NCBI GenBank assembly: GCA_900543715.1
Contig: UQSX01000020.1
Span: 1-41,403, forward strand
Direction of reading: 5' to 3'
Length of the DNA stretch: 41,403 nt
From: an uncultured Blautia sp.
GTDB taxonomy: Bacteria; Bacillota; Clostridia; Lachnospirales; Lachnospiraceae
The position numbers were made by a program, and so were the translations under genes. The notes beneath the pieces are model-generated. The model did no database searches, was not told the origin of the DNA, and saw only the letters and a list, made by a program, of their open reading frames with translations. Shown here one piece after another: positions 1-7,850 of this stretch. Every line of letters begins with the position of its first letter. Positions within the stretch are counted from its first letter, which is position 1.

Positions 1-32
1 CTGAAAAAAGGGAATTCCGACGCTTTTTTCAG
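1..32. repeat. Perfect 10-bp inverted repeat at the break in the ATPase gene
   Basis: Bases 1-10 (CTGAAAAAAG) and 23-32 (CTTTTTTCAG) are exact reverse complements around a 12-base loop holding the palindrome GGAATTCC. This lies in the stretch that no longer resembles an ABC ATPase. It could be the edge of a mobile element or a terminator; the window is too short here to decide. Confidence 0.4.
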
Positions 33-470
33 GGAAAAGTACTTGACAAAAAACAGCAAATGGCCACGCCGCTCCTTTAGGCCCAGTACCCTCAGCAGCT
101 CTTCCAAATACTTTTTATCTGGTTTCTGATAGTCAAGTAAGACCGGGAAAATGATATTCTGCTCAACAGTCAGTTCCGGGATCAAGTTAAAACTCTGGAA
201 AATAAAACCGATATTCCTGCGGCGGAAAATCGTCAGATTACGCTCTTTCATTGAGAAAATGTCTTTTCCGTCAATAAACACTTTACCAGAAGCAGGAGTA
301 TCCAGGGCCCCTATCATATTCAGTAAGGTCGTTTTCCCAGATCCGGACTCTCCAACGATTGCAACAAATTCACCTTTAGGAACAGAGAATGTGGCATTTT
401 TCAGTGCATGAACTGCAGCCTCTCCTGTTCCATAGGTTTTAGAAACATTTTTGACTTCTAACAAATTCAT
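1..470 (-). pseudogene. ABC transporter ATP-binding protein, 5' part, disrupted near window edge
   Basis: The reading frame starts at the ATG at 470 with AGAGGTG upstream. It encodes the N-terminal half of a MacB/LolD-type ATPase: Walker A GESGSGKTT, a Q-loop in IFQSFNLIPELTV, and an RRR segment before it, all closely matching the intact ATPase at 7847-8527. After the residues KERRGHL (about position 57) the protein should continue with the LSGGQ signature; instead the frame reads LFFVKYFSLKKASEF and runs off the window. The signature, Walker B and H-loop are therefore absent here. It follows the histidine kinase by 75 bases and would be the ATPase of the first sensor-exporter module. An element insertion, deletion or assembly-edge chimera could explain the break; the missing half lies outside the window, so pseudogene status is inference. 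Confidence 0.6.
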
Positions 471-545
471 TTAATCTCATACACCTCTTTCTGATTTGAT
501 ATAGAAAGAGTAGCACGTCAACCCTACAATCAAATGACTTCCAGC

Positions 546-1583
546 CTACAATTTTGTAGGAATTAAGAAATTCATAGTGAAAGTCGTGCCAACTCCTAAT
601 TCACTATCAACTTCGATAGTTCCATTATGGGCTTCTATAATTGCCTTTGCCAGCGGAAGACCTAATCCAATCCCCTGCTTATCTTTTGAAAAACGACTGC
701 GGTAAAACCGCTTGAAAATATGTGGCAGATCTTCTGGATGGATGCCGCAGCCATTGTCTTGCACGACTATTTGTACGATGGTAGCAAATTTTCTCCATTC
801 GATACGGATTACTGCCCCTTCCTTTGTATGATCAAACGCATTTTTTACAATATTACTGATCGCTTCCAGCATCCAGTTCTGATCACAGGACAAGGTAATT
901 GCTTCGTCACCTGAAAAAGAAATTGTCTTTTTCTCCTGCTCAGCCCGATAAGCAAAATGACGTTCTATATATGCTATCATTTCAGCAACATTTTCAACAT
1001 TTTTCTCAATTACGATTGTTCCGGCATCCAGTTTTGCAATTTTCAACAGGTTCTGTACAAGAGTTTCAATCCGGTCAAGTTCCTGTTCGGAAAGCTCCAT
1101 AAACTCATGAATTGTGGGTATATCCTTCGCCTCTTCCTGCAGGATTCCATTATAGATATTCAGTGCGGCGAGAGGCGTTTTCAACTGATGAGAAATATTC
1201 GATATCGTATCTTTCATAAATTTTTTTGAACGGCCTTCATTCTCCGCTTGGGCATTCAAAATAGAAACCAGGGAGTTCACTTCATGAAACAAACGATACA
1301 GTTCTCCCTCGTCGTCACACGCAATCCTTGCGTTCCGATCTCCGGAAATGTAATCTTTAATCTGCAAAACCGCATCTTCCATAATCTTGTTTTGGTCACG
1401 AAAATATAAATACATGGATACGAAAACAGCAATTCCCATAGCCAGAGAAGAGAGCAGTACACAGTATGCTGCGTAATGAACTCTGAGGCTGACACTGATA
1501 ACAGAAACTGCTGTAAATAAGATAAAAAATATCAATACACAGGAAAAAAGCTTTTTAATTTTTTGATTTACCAGCATTCTCAT
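546..1583 (-). CDS. Sensor histidine kinase of an exporter-linked two-component system
   Basis: A 345-residue membrane kinase with two transmembrane segments (about 13-33 and 38-60) and almost no external loop, then a HAMP-like linker, a HisKA helix with the phospho-accepting His132 in SNISHQLKTPLAA, and a HATPase domain with an N box around NIVKNAFDHT and the G boxes DNGCGI and GIGLGL. The tiny extracellular loop is typical of intramembrane-sensing kinases that sense through a partner ABC transporter. It begins 10 bases after the response regulator and is followed by the truncated ATPase gene, so all three appear to be one operon. The start at 1583 has GAGGT nine bases upstream; Met3 is an alternative. 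The signal is unknown; antimicrobial peptide or cell-envelope stress is a family-based guess. Confidence 0.9.
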   Translation of the reverse strand: MRMLVNQKIKKLFSCVLIFFILFTAVSVISVSLRVHYAAYCVLLSSLAMGIAVFVSMYLYFRDQNKIMEDAVLQIKDYISGDRNARIACDDEGELYRLFHEVNSLVSILNAQAENEGRSKKFMKDTISNISHQLKTPLAALNIYNGILQEEAKDIPTIHEFMELSEQELDRIETLVQNLLKIAKLDAGTIVIEKNVENVAEMIAYIERHFAYRAEQEKKTISFSGDEAITLSCDQNWMLEAISNIVKNAFDHTKEGAVIRIEWRKFATIVQIVVQDNGCGIHPEDLPHIFKRFYRSRFSKDKQGIGLGLPLAKAIIEAHNGTIEVDSELGVGTTFTMNFLIPTKL

Positions 1584-1593
1584 GGCCCGTACC

Positions 1594-2301
1594 TCATTCT
1601 ATGACATTCCACTTATAACCCATGCCGCGGACTGTAACTATGTTATGGGGATTAGCAGGATCATCTTCAATTTTCTTACGCAGTCTGCGAATATATACGG
1701 TCAATGTATTGGTGTCAATGTATTTTTCATCACAGTCCCAGAGTCTGCTCAATATCTGTTCCGGCGAGAGGATCAGATTCGGATTTTCCATAAACAGACA
1801 AAGCAGCTTATACTCACTTGCCGTCAGATCGATTTGTTTTCCATTCTTGTACACCTCACCTTTCAGCCGTTGTATCGTAATCCCATTAGAGCTTAGCTCT
1901 GTCTCCATCTGATTAAAATTTTCGCTTCTGCGTAAAAGTGCATTTACTCTTGAAAGAAATACTGCAAGTTTAAAGGGTTTTGTAATATAATCGTCTCCTC
2001 CTTTGTCAAGCCCCATGATAATATCTGTTTCTTCATCTGCCGCAGTAAGAAACATAATCGGCACTTTTGAAACTTTGCGTATTTTTTTACAGATATCATA
2101 CCCTGAACCATCTGGAAGTGTCACATCCAAAATAACCAGGTCATACTTCCCGTTCATCCATAATTTTTCTGCTTCCAGGCCCGTCCGGGCAACATCTATC
2201 TCATATCCCTGCTTTTTAATAGCAAAGGATAATCCGTTAATCAAACTCAAATCATCTTCTACAAAAAAAATGCGTTTCATTTTTTTACCATTCTCGTTCA
2301 T
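1594..2301 (-). CDS. OmpR-family response regulator
   Basis: A 235-residue regulator with a receiver domain (about 9-121) and a C-terminal winged-helix DNA-binding domain (about 135-232). The acidic pocket is in FFVEDD, the phosphorylated Asp is Asp59 in VILDVTLPDG, the switch Thr is Thr86, and the conserved Lys is Lys108 in YITKPF. The winged helix has LTVYIRRLRKKIEDD and ends GMGYKW, as in the VanR/BceR-like group. The first ATG (2301) is preferred over Met8 because TGGAGG sits six or seven bases in front of it. It leads the operon with the kinase and the truncated exporter gene, which it presumably controls. Confidence 0.93.
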   Translation of the reverse strand: MNENGKKMKRIFFVEDDLSLINGLSFAIKKQGYEIDVARTGLEAEKLWMNGKYDLVILDVTLPDGSGYDICKKIRKVSKVPIMFLTAADEETDIIMGLDKGGDDYITKPFKLAVFLSRVNALLRRSENFNQMETELSSNGITIQRLKGEVYKNGKQIDLTASEYKLLCLFMENPNLILSPEQILSRLWDCDEKYIDTNTLTVYIRRLRKKIEDDPANPHNIVTVRGMGYKWNVIE

Positions 2302-2379
2302 TTTTAACCTCCACTGCAGTAACTATCCAGACATATCTTGTGAGTCACTTTAAAATGCTTCATGTTCTTCCAGCCTTAT

Positions 2380-2408
2380 ATTATAATTCCTTCTTGAGAA
2401 TTGAACAA
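2380..2408 (-). promoter_or_regulatory. Probable sigma-A promoter of the first two-component operon
   Basis: On the minus strand there is TTGTTC (2403-2408), a 17-base spacer and TATAAT (2380-2385), about 79 bases before the response-regulator start. The -10 is a consensus match and the spacing is ideal; only the -35 departs from consensus. No clear regulator dyad was seen. Confidence 0.6.
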
Positions 2409-2581
2409 GAATACATCCAATATCAGAGACTTTCAATACAACCTTTCATCATATTCGGTAATATGCTTAATTTCATATTTCTCCTTTCTCCTTTACCCAT
2501 AAAAAAGCCGTCCATTTCCGGGGCAATATGTGTTATAATTGAATCAACGATAGATTTTCATTTGTAGAGGAAAATGATTGA

Positions 2582-2827
2582 ATGAAAGTATCAGATATAT
2601 TTTCTTGGCTGCCTGCAAAAGAAATGGGTTTAGAACAATTAAAACAAATTTTTGAAGAATATTATACTGGAACGTACAAAGGAGAATATATTGTTTCACT
2701 TGAAATGCCATGCAATATTGAAAATGATCTGCTTAATTGCAGGGCAGACTTAATGAAAGAAGGAAAAAAGGTAGGCTGCATTTTAAAAGATAATATAGTT
2801 ATTGCTCTAATCGGTTATAAAGAGTAG
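2582..2827 (+). CDS. Small conserved-looking hypothetical protein
   Basis: An 81-residue soluble protein, slightly acidic, with no signal peptide or membrane segment. The start is supported by AGAGGA about 11 bases upstream and an extended -10 (TGTTATAAT, 2531-2539). Codon use looks like real coding sequence and the gene is followed by a strong hairpin with a T tract. I do not recognise a family. Part of the chain (KGEYIVSLEMPCNIENDLL, then KVGCILKDNIVIALIGYKE) predicts beta strands around a helix. It stands alone, divergent from the two-component operon at its left. Confidence 0.6.
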   Translation: MKVSDIFSWLPAKEMGLEQLKQIFEEYYTGTYKGEYIVSLEMPCNIENDLLNCRADLMKEGKKVGCILKDNIVIALIGYKE

Positions 2828-2863
2828 GCAGACTTCTCAAAAATATAGCACATATCGATTCAA

Positions 2864-2920
2864 AGCAAAAATGGCTGAAGCCCTTATAAATCAAGGGATT
2901 ACAGCCATCTTTGCTTTTTT
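2864..2920 (+). terminator. Strong hairpin terminator after the small gene
   Basis: AAAAATGGCTG (2867-2877) pairs with CAGCCATCTTTG (2902-2913), with a second inner pairing of CCCTT (2881-2885) and AAGGG (2893-2897). A run of six T follows. It sits 37 bases past the stop of the 81-residue gene. The two-tier hairpin would also suit a short mobile or attachment sequence, but the T run favours a terminator. Confidence 0.7.
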
Positions 2921-2999
2921 AAGTGTCAAACTTGGTATTCTAGCATATGCAAATATTATCAAGTATGCTTAATATGCTATTTTTTCAAATAATATTGTT

Positions 3000-3251
3000 T
3001 TATATTGTTACAGCGACATAGATTGCAGCTAATACCAGTATGATTGTAAGTACAAATGAAAGGATTTTTTTTCTTGTATTCATTCCTGCTGAAATTTCAG
3101 CTCCAATCAATGTCACTCCTGCCAGAATACTAAAACAAATATGCTGCGTTCTGATTGTTATAACGTTTGCATAACCCAATATGACGATTATTAACAATAC
3201 TATTACAATTACAGGTACAAACATCTTCTTTCTAATATTTTTTCTATTCAC
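3000..3251 (-). CDS. Small membrane protein, unknown function
   Basis: An 83-residue protein with a basic N-terminus and three hydrophobic segments: about 10-30 (FVPVIVIVLLIIVILGY), 36-54, and 62-82. The start is a GTG at 3251 with GGGGAG seven bases upstream, which is why this start is preferred. I do not recognise the family. It lies downstream of the BlaI/BlaR1 pair on the same strand, but the hairpin at 3549-3604 separates them, so it is probably transcribed separately. Confidence 0.6.
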   Translation of the reverse strand: MNRKNIRKKMFVPVIVIVLLIIVILGYANVITIRTQHICFSILAGVTLIGAEISAGMNTRKKILSFVLTIILVLAAIYVAVTI

Positions 3252-3548
3252 TGCTTTTCTCCCCTGTTATCATGACTTATATTATTTTCAATGTAAAATA
3301 GTCCATTACTACGTCCATAATAATTTTAAATATTATTTACAAATATGTATTGAGCAGCTGCATTGGTATCTCCTCCCTACTGCTTAGATATCAGTAACTA
3401 TTTGCTTTAAATAATAACCAAAGCAATTTTTAAATCATTGGGCCTTTTATATATTCTCATTTTATATATATAATATCATTTATAATATTAATTATCAATA
3501 TTAATCCAATTTAATCGTTATGTTTTTAGTAAGTATCAGGAAGAAAAA
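3252..3548. other. AT-rich intergenic stretch without a recognisable gene
   Basis: Between the small membrane protein and the terminator at 3549 the sequence is very AT-rich, with many TATAAT-like words and short dyads (for example AATATT repeated around 3485-3503). It presumably holds the promoter of the GTG-initiated gene, but the composition gives too many candidates to choose one. No coding sequence is supported. Confidence 0.5.
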
Positions 3549-3604
3549 AACAAAAGAGAGCGGCTTCCCAATTAATACTTAACCTAGGAATCCACTCTTT
3601 TTTT
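3549..3604 (-). terminator. Terminator behind the blaI-blaR1-like operon
   Basis: AGAGCGGCTTCC (3557-3568) pairs with GGAATCCACTCT (3587-3598) with two mismatches in 12, flanked by an A-rich left side and a T run on the right, so it could stop transcription in both directions. It lies about 60 bases beyond the stop of the M56 protease gene. Confidence 0.65.
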
Positions 3605-3661
3605 AATTATACCTGTAATCATTATTTTTTTCTTCGTAACACTATCCCTTACTTTTCAATA

Positions 3662-4717
3662 TTATTTCACATTTTCTATTATTTTTATATCCTTAAACGA
3701 ACCCGGCACTTCATCTACAACCCCTACATTACGACCATCAACTATGATATGGTATCCCTGCTGGTCATGAATCATGTATACATCATTATATTCGATTGAA
3801 AATGTTCCTTCGGGCAGTTCTCTGCTCACCGGTTCAAGAACCAAAAAGGAACTTACTATTGTAAGTATAGTAAGTAAAATCACAAAAACACTTCTTTTTG
3901 CCGTCCGATTTTCACATATAGAATATATCCGGTACTTTAAAAAGCTTTCATTACTGCTGATTCCTAATCCGTATCTTATCTTCTGTTTAAATTTTGCCGC
4001 TTCCAGCAGGGTGTTTGCATAATCGATCTTTTCTTCTTCATTGCTTTTCTCTGTAATTTTGAAATCATTTCGCAGTTCAAGCATATTATACATATATTTC
4101 CGTATAACGTAAGCCAAAGGATTCCACCAATACAAAGTAACAACTCCTTCCAAGAACATCTTAAGCCATAAGTCACGATTCTTATAATGCTGCAGCTCAT
4201 GCTGAATCACATAAGAAGTATCATATGGTATCTCCTCTGGAAGTATTATTTTTGTATACCGTATCCCAAATATGAATGGTTCATGTGTCATTTTATTTTT
4301 TAAGATTGGAATTTTCTTTCCATTATCTAATGTTATCGTTTTTACATATTCAGAATTCCTCATTGTTCTGCAGAACTGGCAATATAAAATAATTTTATAA
4401 CAGCCTATTAAGACTGCTCCGATCAGTGTTACAACAATAAAAACGTCAAAAATACTAACGTTTCTCCAGAAATCTTTTCTGATAAAGTCGCATACCTCAA
4501 AATATATATTAGGTATATACACAGAATAAGTAAAAGGATATTCAAATGGCAATAGCAATCTTATATTAAGGACTCCGTAGCAAACTATTAGACAGAACAC
4601 TTCAAATTTAGAAAATAGCCTTTTTTTGCTTTTCATATATACTACAGAGCATATAGAAATAATAAAAAAAACTATTATAGATGTTAAAAAAGTTGCATAT
4701 GAAAACTGAATACTCAT
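3662..4717 (-). CDS. BlaR1/MecR1-type M56 membrane metalloprotease without a penicillin-sensor domain
   Basis: A 351-residue integral membrane protein with N-terminal hydrophobic helices (about 7-25, 37-55 and 94-112), the zinc protease motif HELQH at residues 173-177 followed by YKNRDLW, and a transmembrane helix near 275-297. In BlaR1 and MecR1 this last helix leads into a penicillin-binding sensor of about 250 residues; here only some 55 residues follow (including MIHDQQGYHIIVDGRNVG), so beta-lactam sensing of the classical kind is not possible. By family logic it cleaves the partner repressor after a signal. Its ATG overlaps the repressor stop by four bases. No beta-lactamase gene is nearby. 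Confidence 0.85.
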   Translation of the reverse strand: MSIQFSYATFLTSIIVFFIISICSVVYMKSKKRLFSKFEVFCLIVCYGVLNIRLLLPFEYPFTYSVYIPNIYFEVCDFIRKDFWRNVSIFDVFIVVTLIGAVLIGCYKIILYCQFCRTMRNSEYVKTITLDNGKKIPILKNKMTHEPFIFGIRYTKIILPEEIPYDTSYVIQHELQHYKNRDLWLKMFLEGVVTLYWWNPLAYVIRKYMYNMLELRNDFKITEKSNEEEKIDYANTLLEAAKFKQKIRYGLGISSNESFLKYRIYSICENRTAKRSVFVILLTILTIVSSFLVLEPVSRELPEGTFSIEYNDVYMIHDQQGYHIIVDGRNVGVVDEVPGSFKDIKIIENVK

Positions 4718-5109
4718 TTTTTCTCCATCTCTTCTTTTTTCTTTTTTAAATAATCCTCGAGCTCATTAATGGTCGCCTTAGCGTCATCTGATCCATTAAG
4801 TAAAGCCCCTACGATATTTTTATAAAATCTATTCTTATTGTCTACCATAGGAAGCGCTTCTTTGAGCTCATCCATCAAATAATCTTCCGATTTCAGAACT
4901 GGTTTGTACCTTCTGGCAAGAACCTTCCCGCTCTGTACAATATCTGCAACTTCTACAATTCCCTCCTCCTGAAGCTTATTTATAAGTCTTTGGACAGTAG
5001 GAGTTTTTAGACTCTTATCCATCTCTACAATTTCTGATACTAATAATGGACTCTTTTCCCATAAAATATTTAATATTTTAAATTCATTTTTTCCAATATA
5101 CTTTCTCAT
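4714..5109 (-). CDS. BlaI/MecI/CopY-family transcriptional repressor
   Basis: A 131-residue protein with a winged-helix domain (about 5-75; FKILNILWEKSPLLVSEIV and TVQRLINKLQEEGIV are typical) and a C-terminal dimerisation region ending in a lysine/glutamate-rich helix. Members bind palindromes in the promoter of their own operon and are inactivated by the BlaR1-type protease encoded next door. The start at 5109 has AGGTGG about ten bases upstream. The ATGA overlap with the M56 gene indicates translational coupling. It very probably represses itself through the dyad at 5129-5142; other targets are not evident in the window. Confidence 0.88.
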   Translation of the reverse strand: MRKYIGKNEFKILNILWEKSPLLVSEIVEMDKSLKTPTVQRLINKLQEEGIVEVADIVQSGKVLARRYKPVLKSEDYLMDELKEALPMVDNKNRFYKNIVGALLNGSDDAKATINELEDYLKKKKEEMEKK

Positions 5110-5128
5110 GTATAACCACCTTTCTGCT

Positions 5129-5164
5129 CTATAAAATTATAGAATTATATTTGAGCATTTTCAA
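5129..5164 (-). promoter_or_regulatory. Promoter with overlapping dyad operator for the BlaI-type operon
   Basis: On the minus strand TTGAAA (5159-5164), exactly 17 bases, then TATAAT (5136-5141). The -10 is inside the near-palindrome CTATAAAATTATAG (5129-5142). BlaI-family repressors bind such dyads over their own promoter, so this is a strong candidate autoregulatory site. Confidence 0.7.
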
Positions 5165-5398
5165 TATACTTAATATTTTTTTACATTTGATAATTTATAC
5201 GTTAGCTCCCTAAATTCAAAGAAGAACCGCCAAAGCGGCGGTATCCAGCCCCAATATTCCCTTTTGAGCCATGAAAGTAAATACTTTTTCCCTCTGCTGT
5301 TGTCTCCTCTGCCCGCGCAGACATAAATCCCAGGAGATTTCTCCCCTGGGATACCCCTGAGTCCATATTCACCTGTTTGTTCTTCCAATCTAATGTAT
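5165..5398. other. Intergenic stretch with hairpins, no supported gene
   Basis: A 72-codon minus-strand frame (5170-5388) exists but has no ribosome site or recognisable content. The stretch holds two inverted repeats: CCGCC(aaa)GCGG near 5227-5238 and ATCCCAGGAGA pairing with TCTCCcCTGGGAT (5327-5352). Following the ATPase stub at 5399-5535 it may be further decayed sequence of the same operon, possibly its permease, but I cannot align it to one. Confidence 0.4.
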
Positions 5399-5535
5399 TT
5401 ATGCGCTTTTCCCCGCTATAAAAATATAAGCATCTTCAAGTGTCGGTTCCACAGGGATACAATTTAACCGATATCCTCACAGCAGTACCCTTCGGTAGGA
5501 AACCGTTTCTGATTTCCTGCCGGGTAGCGCTGTCG
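5399..5535 (-). pseudogene. Decayed C-terminal stub of an ABC transporter ATPase
   Basis: Read on the minus strand toward the TAA at 5399, one frame gives GYRLNCIPVEPTLEDAYIF followed by IAGKSA, which is the ending typical of drug/lipid-type ABC ATPases (the EPTLEDAY element). A TGA interrupts this frame just before GYRLN, and upstream neither the other frames nor a start codon restore a gene. No Walker motifs remain. It is therefore a 3' relic with a stop or frameshift. It sits between the BlaI promoter and the second exporter operon, showing that transporter genes here have been lost by deletion. Confidence 0.5.
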
Positions 5536-5642
5536 GTTGATGGCCGGCATTCAGTTTTGAAGGTTCAGGTCAGGTAGGCCTGATGATAGATAGCCCCATA
5601 AATTCTAGTTTTCACTCCGTAAAGAAGCAGTATTCATACCGC

Positions 5643-7850
5643 TTATCTCATATAATCACTTTGTAATGCTTCCAGCAGGTTGCATTTCAGGATTTTTTTG
5701 CCTCCTACATAATATGCCAGTACAACAAACCCCAAAATCGCTGCGATAAAAATCACGATAGGAACAATCGGAATCACTGCTAAAAACTCCATCGGGTTCA
5801 GATAGCTTGCTGTTATCATGAACCATACAAACAATACAGTGACCGGCAGCGTAATCAGGATAGGACGGCCTGCGATGACAAGGGCCTCAATCCAAAACAT
5901 TTTCCGCATACCTTCCGGCGTCATACCAATGGACATATATCTCGCAAACTCTCTTTTCCTTTGCCGGATAAAACCCAACGTGTTGGAAAAGACATTGGCG
6001 ATTCCGATCAGGGCAAGTAATGCGCACAACGATCCGATGATCAGTTTATATCCATTTAACATGGTGTCATTATCCATTCTTTCCTGAACACGGTTCTCCA
6101 TCTCAAGCGTAAATTCATGCCCCAGGATATTTTTCAGTTCTGTTTCTATCGTATTCAATTCAGTTAAGGTTCTGTCTTTCGTAGACAGTACACGAATATA
6201 ACTGTCTGGCTCCCCATTCCCGATCACTTCTTCAATCTGTTTCCACGATGAAACAGAAAGGAACTGAACCAACGCATAGTTGTCATATTCTTCTCGTAAA
6301 ACCGGCGGTTCTTGGGTATAACCCAGAACAGGAATTGTGACAGTGGCAGTCTCATCATCCTGATTCTGTAAGGTTATGGTGTTCAGTTCCTCTGTCAAAA
6401 ATGGAACGTATTCTTTGTACCTGAAATTGCTGTTTGTGCTGTCCCAGATACGATTCAAGATCACGCTCCCTGTCCCTGACGGAGAAATGCCAATTTGCTC
6501 ACAGTATTCAGAGAAGCTGCTGTCATCCATAATGACAATAGGGGACTTGATAGAATAAAAGCTATCGGCAATGCTAACAGAGGTTCCGGCTATTGCCTCT
6601 AACCCTCCCAGGCTTTTCACTTCATTGCTGATGGCATCCACTGGAACAGAACTATAAGCACCCGCTTTTTGATAGATTATGCTATCTGTATTGTCCAGTG
6701 CATGGATTTCATTTTCGTAAGCAAAATCCTCTATCGGGGTGTCTTTTATGGTTGCCATGACATCCCAGGCATCCTGGTAGCGTTCAAAATAGGTATGGTT
6801 GGTACTGATTTCTGAAAGAGTAAGGAAGCACAGCATCAACGTAAACCCCAGGAAGGAAAGTGTCAGTGACATCATAGCGGTTCGCAAGGCTTTTTTCTGC
6901 GCTTTCAGCGCATTGCCAGCCAATTCGCCTTCTATTCCAAACAGTCGTGCAAGGATACAGGATTTTTTTCTCCGTTTTAGCTGCAGCTCACCAGTGTTTT
7001 TTATGGCTTCCAGCGGCGTCAGCTTGCTTAGCTTTCTGGCTGGCAGCCATGCCGAAATAAATACCGTCAGGGCAGATGCCAGGATTGTGACAGCAAATAC
7101 GAAAGGATGGTAAGTAAATACTGCCTCATGTCTGCCTGCAATGCCATCCGCAAGGACATTCACGATCTGTATGGTTCCAAAAGTCAGGGCAATCCCGATA
7201 AAACTTCCAAGCAAAATCGGGATGATGCAAAGAGCAGCTGCCTCCTGCAAAAGACAGGTGCGGATTTGTCCCGGCGTTGCCCCTATGCTGGAAAAAATAC
7301 CAAACTGATGAACACGGGCGCTCATGGATACTGCAAAAGAGTTATGAATAATCAAGATCAAAGACGCCGATACAAGCAGAAGCACTGCCAAATAAAAGGA
7401 TATCAATAAAGGTGGGTCTGTATCCTGCGGGTCATGGACTAAATATCTTGATAGAAGCAGCTCGTGATAAGCTACCGCATTATCAGAAACACCCAATTGC
7501 CGGGCAATCAGGGGCATATCCTGATAAATTGTCCTCATGTTGTGAAAGCAAATATCAATCACCAAGGTTTGTCCATCTGATAATTCTTCATTGATAACAA
7601 CTGTTTTTACATTGGCAAAGTTTTCAATGTCAGACAACACATCTTCTTCAAATATCCCCGTAATGCGTCCCTGCCAGTTTCCTTCTTCTAAGGTAATGGA
7701 TTCTATCTCGTAATTCCAAAAATTGTAGAATAAACCACACAGCAATGACAGAAACAAAGCAGAAATAAAAGCTGCGGCAAAAATGGATAAGCTGGAAGCT
7801 CGATTCTTTTTGATAAAGCCTATCGAATAATCTTTCCACATACTTATCAC
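5643..7850 (-). CDS. FtsX-type ABC transporter permease of the second exporter module
   Basis: A 735-residue permease. It has one N-terminal helix (about 17-38), a first external domain, three helices (about 150-172, 200-232, 248-270), a further helix (about 318-345), a large external domain of some 250 residues (about 350-595), and three last helices (about 600-622, 655-680, 690-715). The two halves each look like an FtsX domain (SSIGATPGQIRT in one, SIGMTPEGMRKM in the other), as in MacB/LolC-like permeases rather than the ten-helix BceB type. Its start overlaps the ATPase stop by four bases (ATGA). With the ATPase and two-component system it should form an envelope-stress or antimicrobial export/sensing module; the substrate is unknown. 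Confidence 0.88.
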   Translation of the reverse strand: MISMWKDYSIGFIKKNRASSLSIFAAAFISALFLSLLCGLFYNFWNYEIESITLEEGNWQGRITGIFEEDVLSDIENFANVKTVVINEELSDGQTLVIDICFHNMRTIYQDMPLIARQLGVSDNAVAYHELLLSRYLVHDPQDTDPPLLISFYLAVLLLVSASLILIIHNSFAVSMSARVHQFGIFSSIGATPGQIRTCLLQEAAALCIIPILLGSFIGIALTFGTIQIVNVLADGIAGRHEAVFTYHPFVFAVTILASALTVFISAWLPARKLSKLTPLEAIKNTGELQLKRRKKSCILARLFGIEGELAGNALKAQKKALRTAMMSLTLSFLGFTLMLCFLTLSEISTNHTYFERYQDAWDVMATIKDTPIEDFAYENEIHALDNTDSIIYQKAGAYSSVPVDAISNEVKSLGGLEAIAGTSVSIADSFYSIKSPIVIMDDSSFSEYCEQIGISPSGTGSVILNRIWDSTNSNFRYKEYVPFLTEELNTITLQNQDDETATVTIPVLGYTQEPPVLREEYDNYALVQFLSVSSWKQIEEVIGNGEPDSYIRVLSTKDRTLTELNTIETELKNILGHEFTLEMENRVQERMDNDTMLNGYKLIIGSLCALLALIGIANVFSNTLGFIRQRKREFARYMSIGMTPEGMRKMFWIEALVIAGRPILITLPVTVLFVWFMITASYLNPMEFLAVIPIVPIVIFIAAILGFVVLAYYVGGKKILKCNLLEALQSDYMR

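Noticed and set aside
3662..4717. Beta-lactam resistance sensor call for the M56 protein
   Set aside because: The penicillin-binding sensor domain is absent and no beta-lactamase or PBP gene is near.
5170..5388. 72-codon minus-strand frame
   Set aside because: No ribosome site, unusual composition (many Trp, Gly, Arg), and it lies among relics; not supported as a gene.
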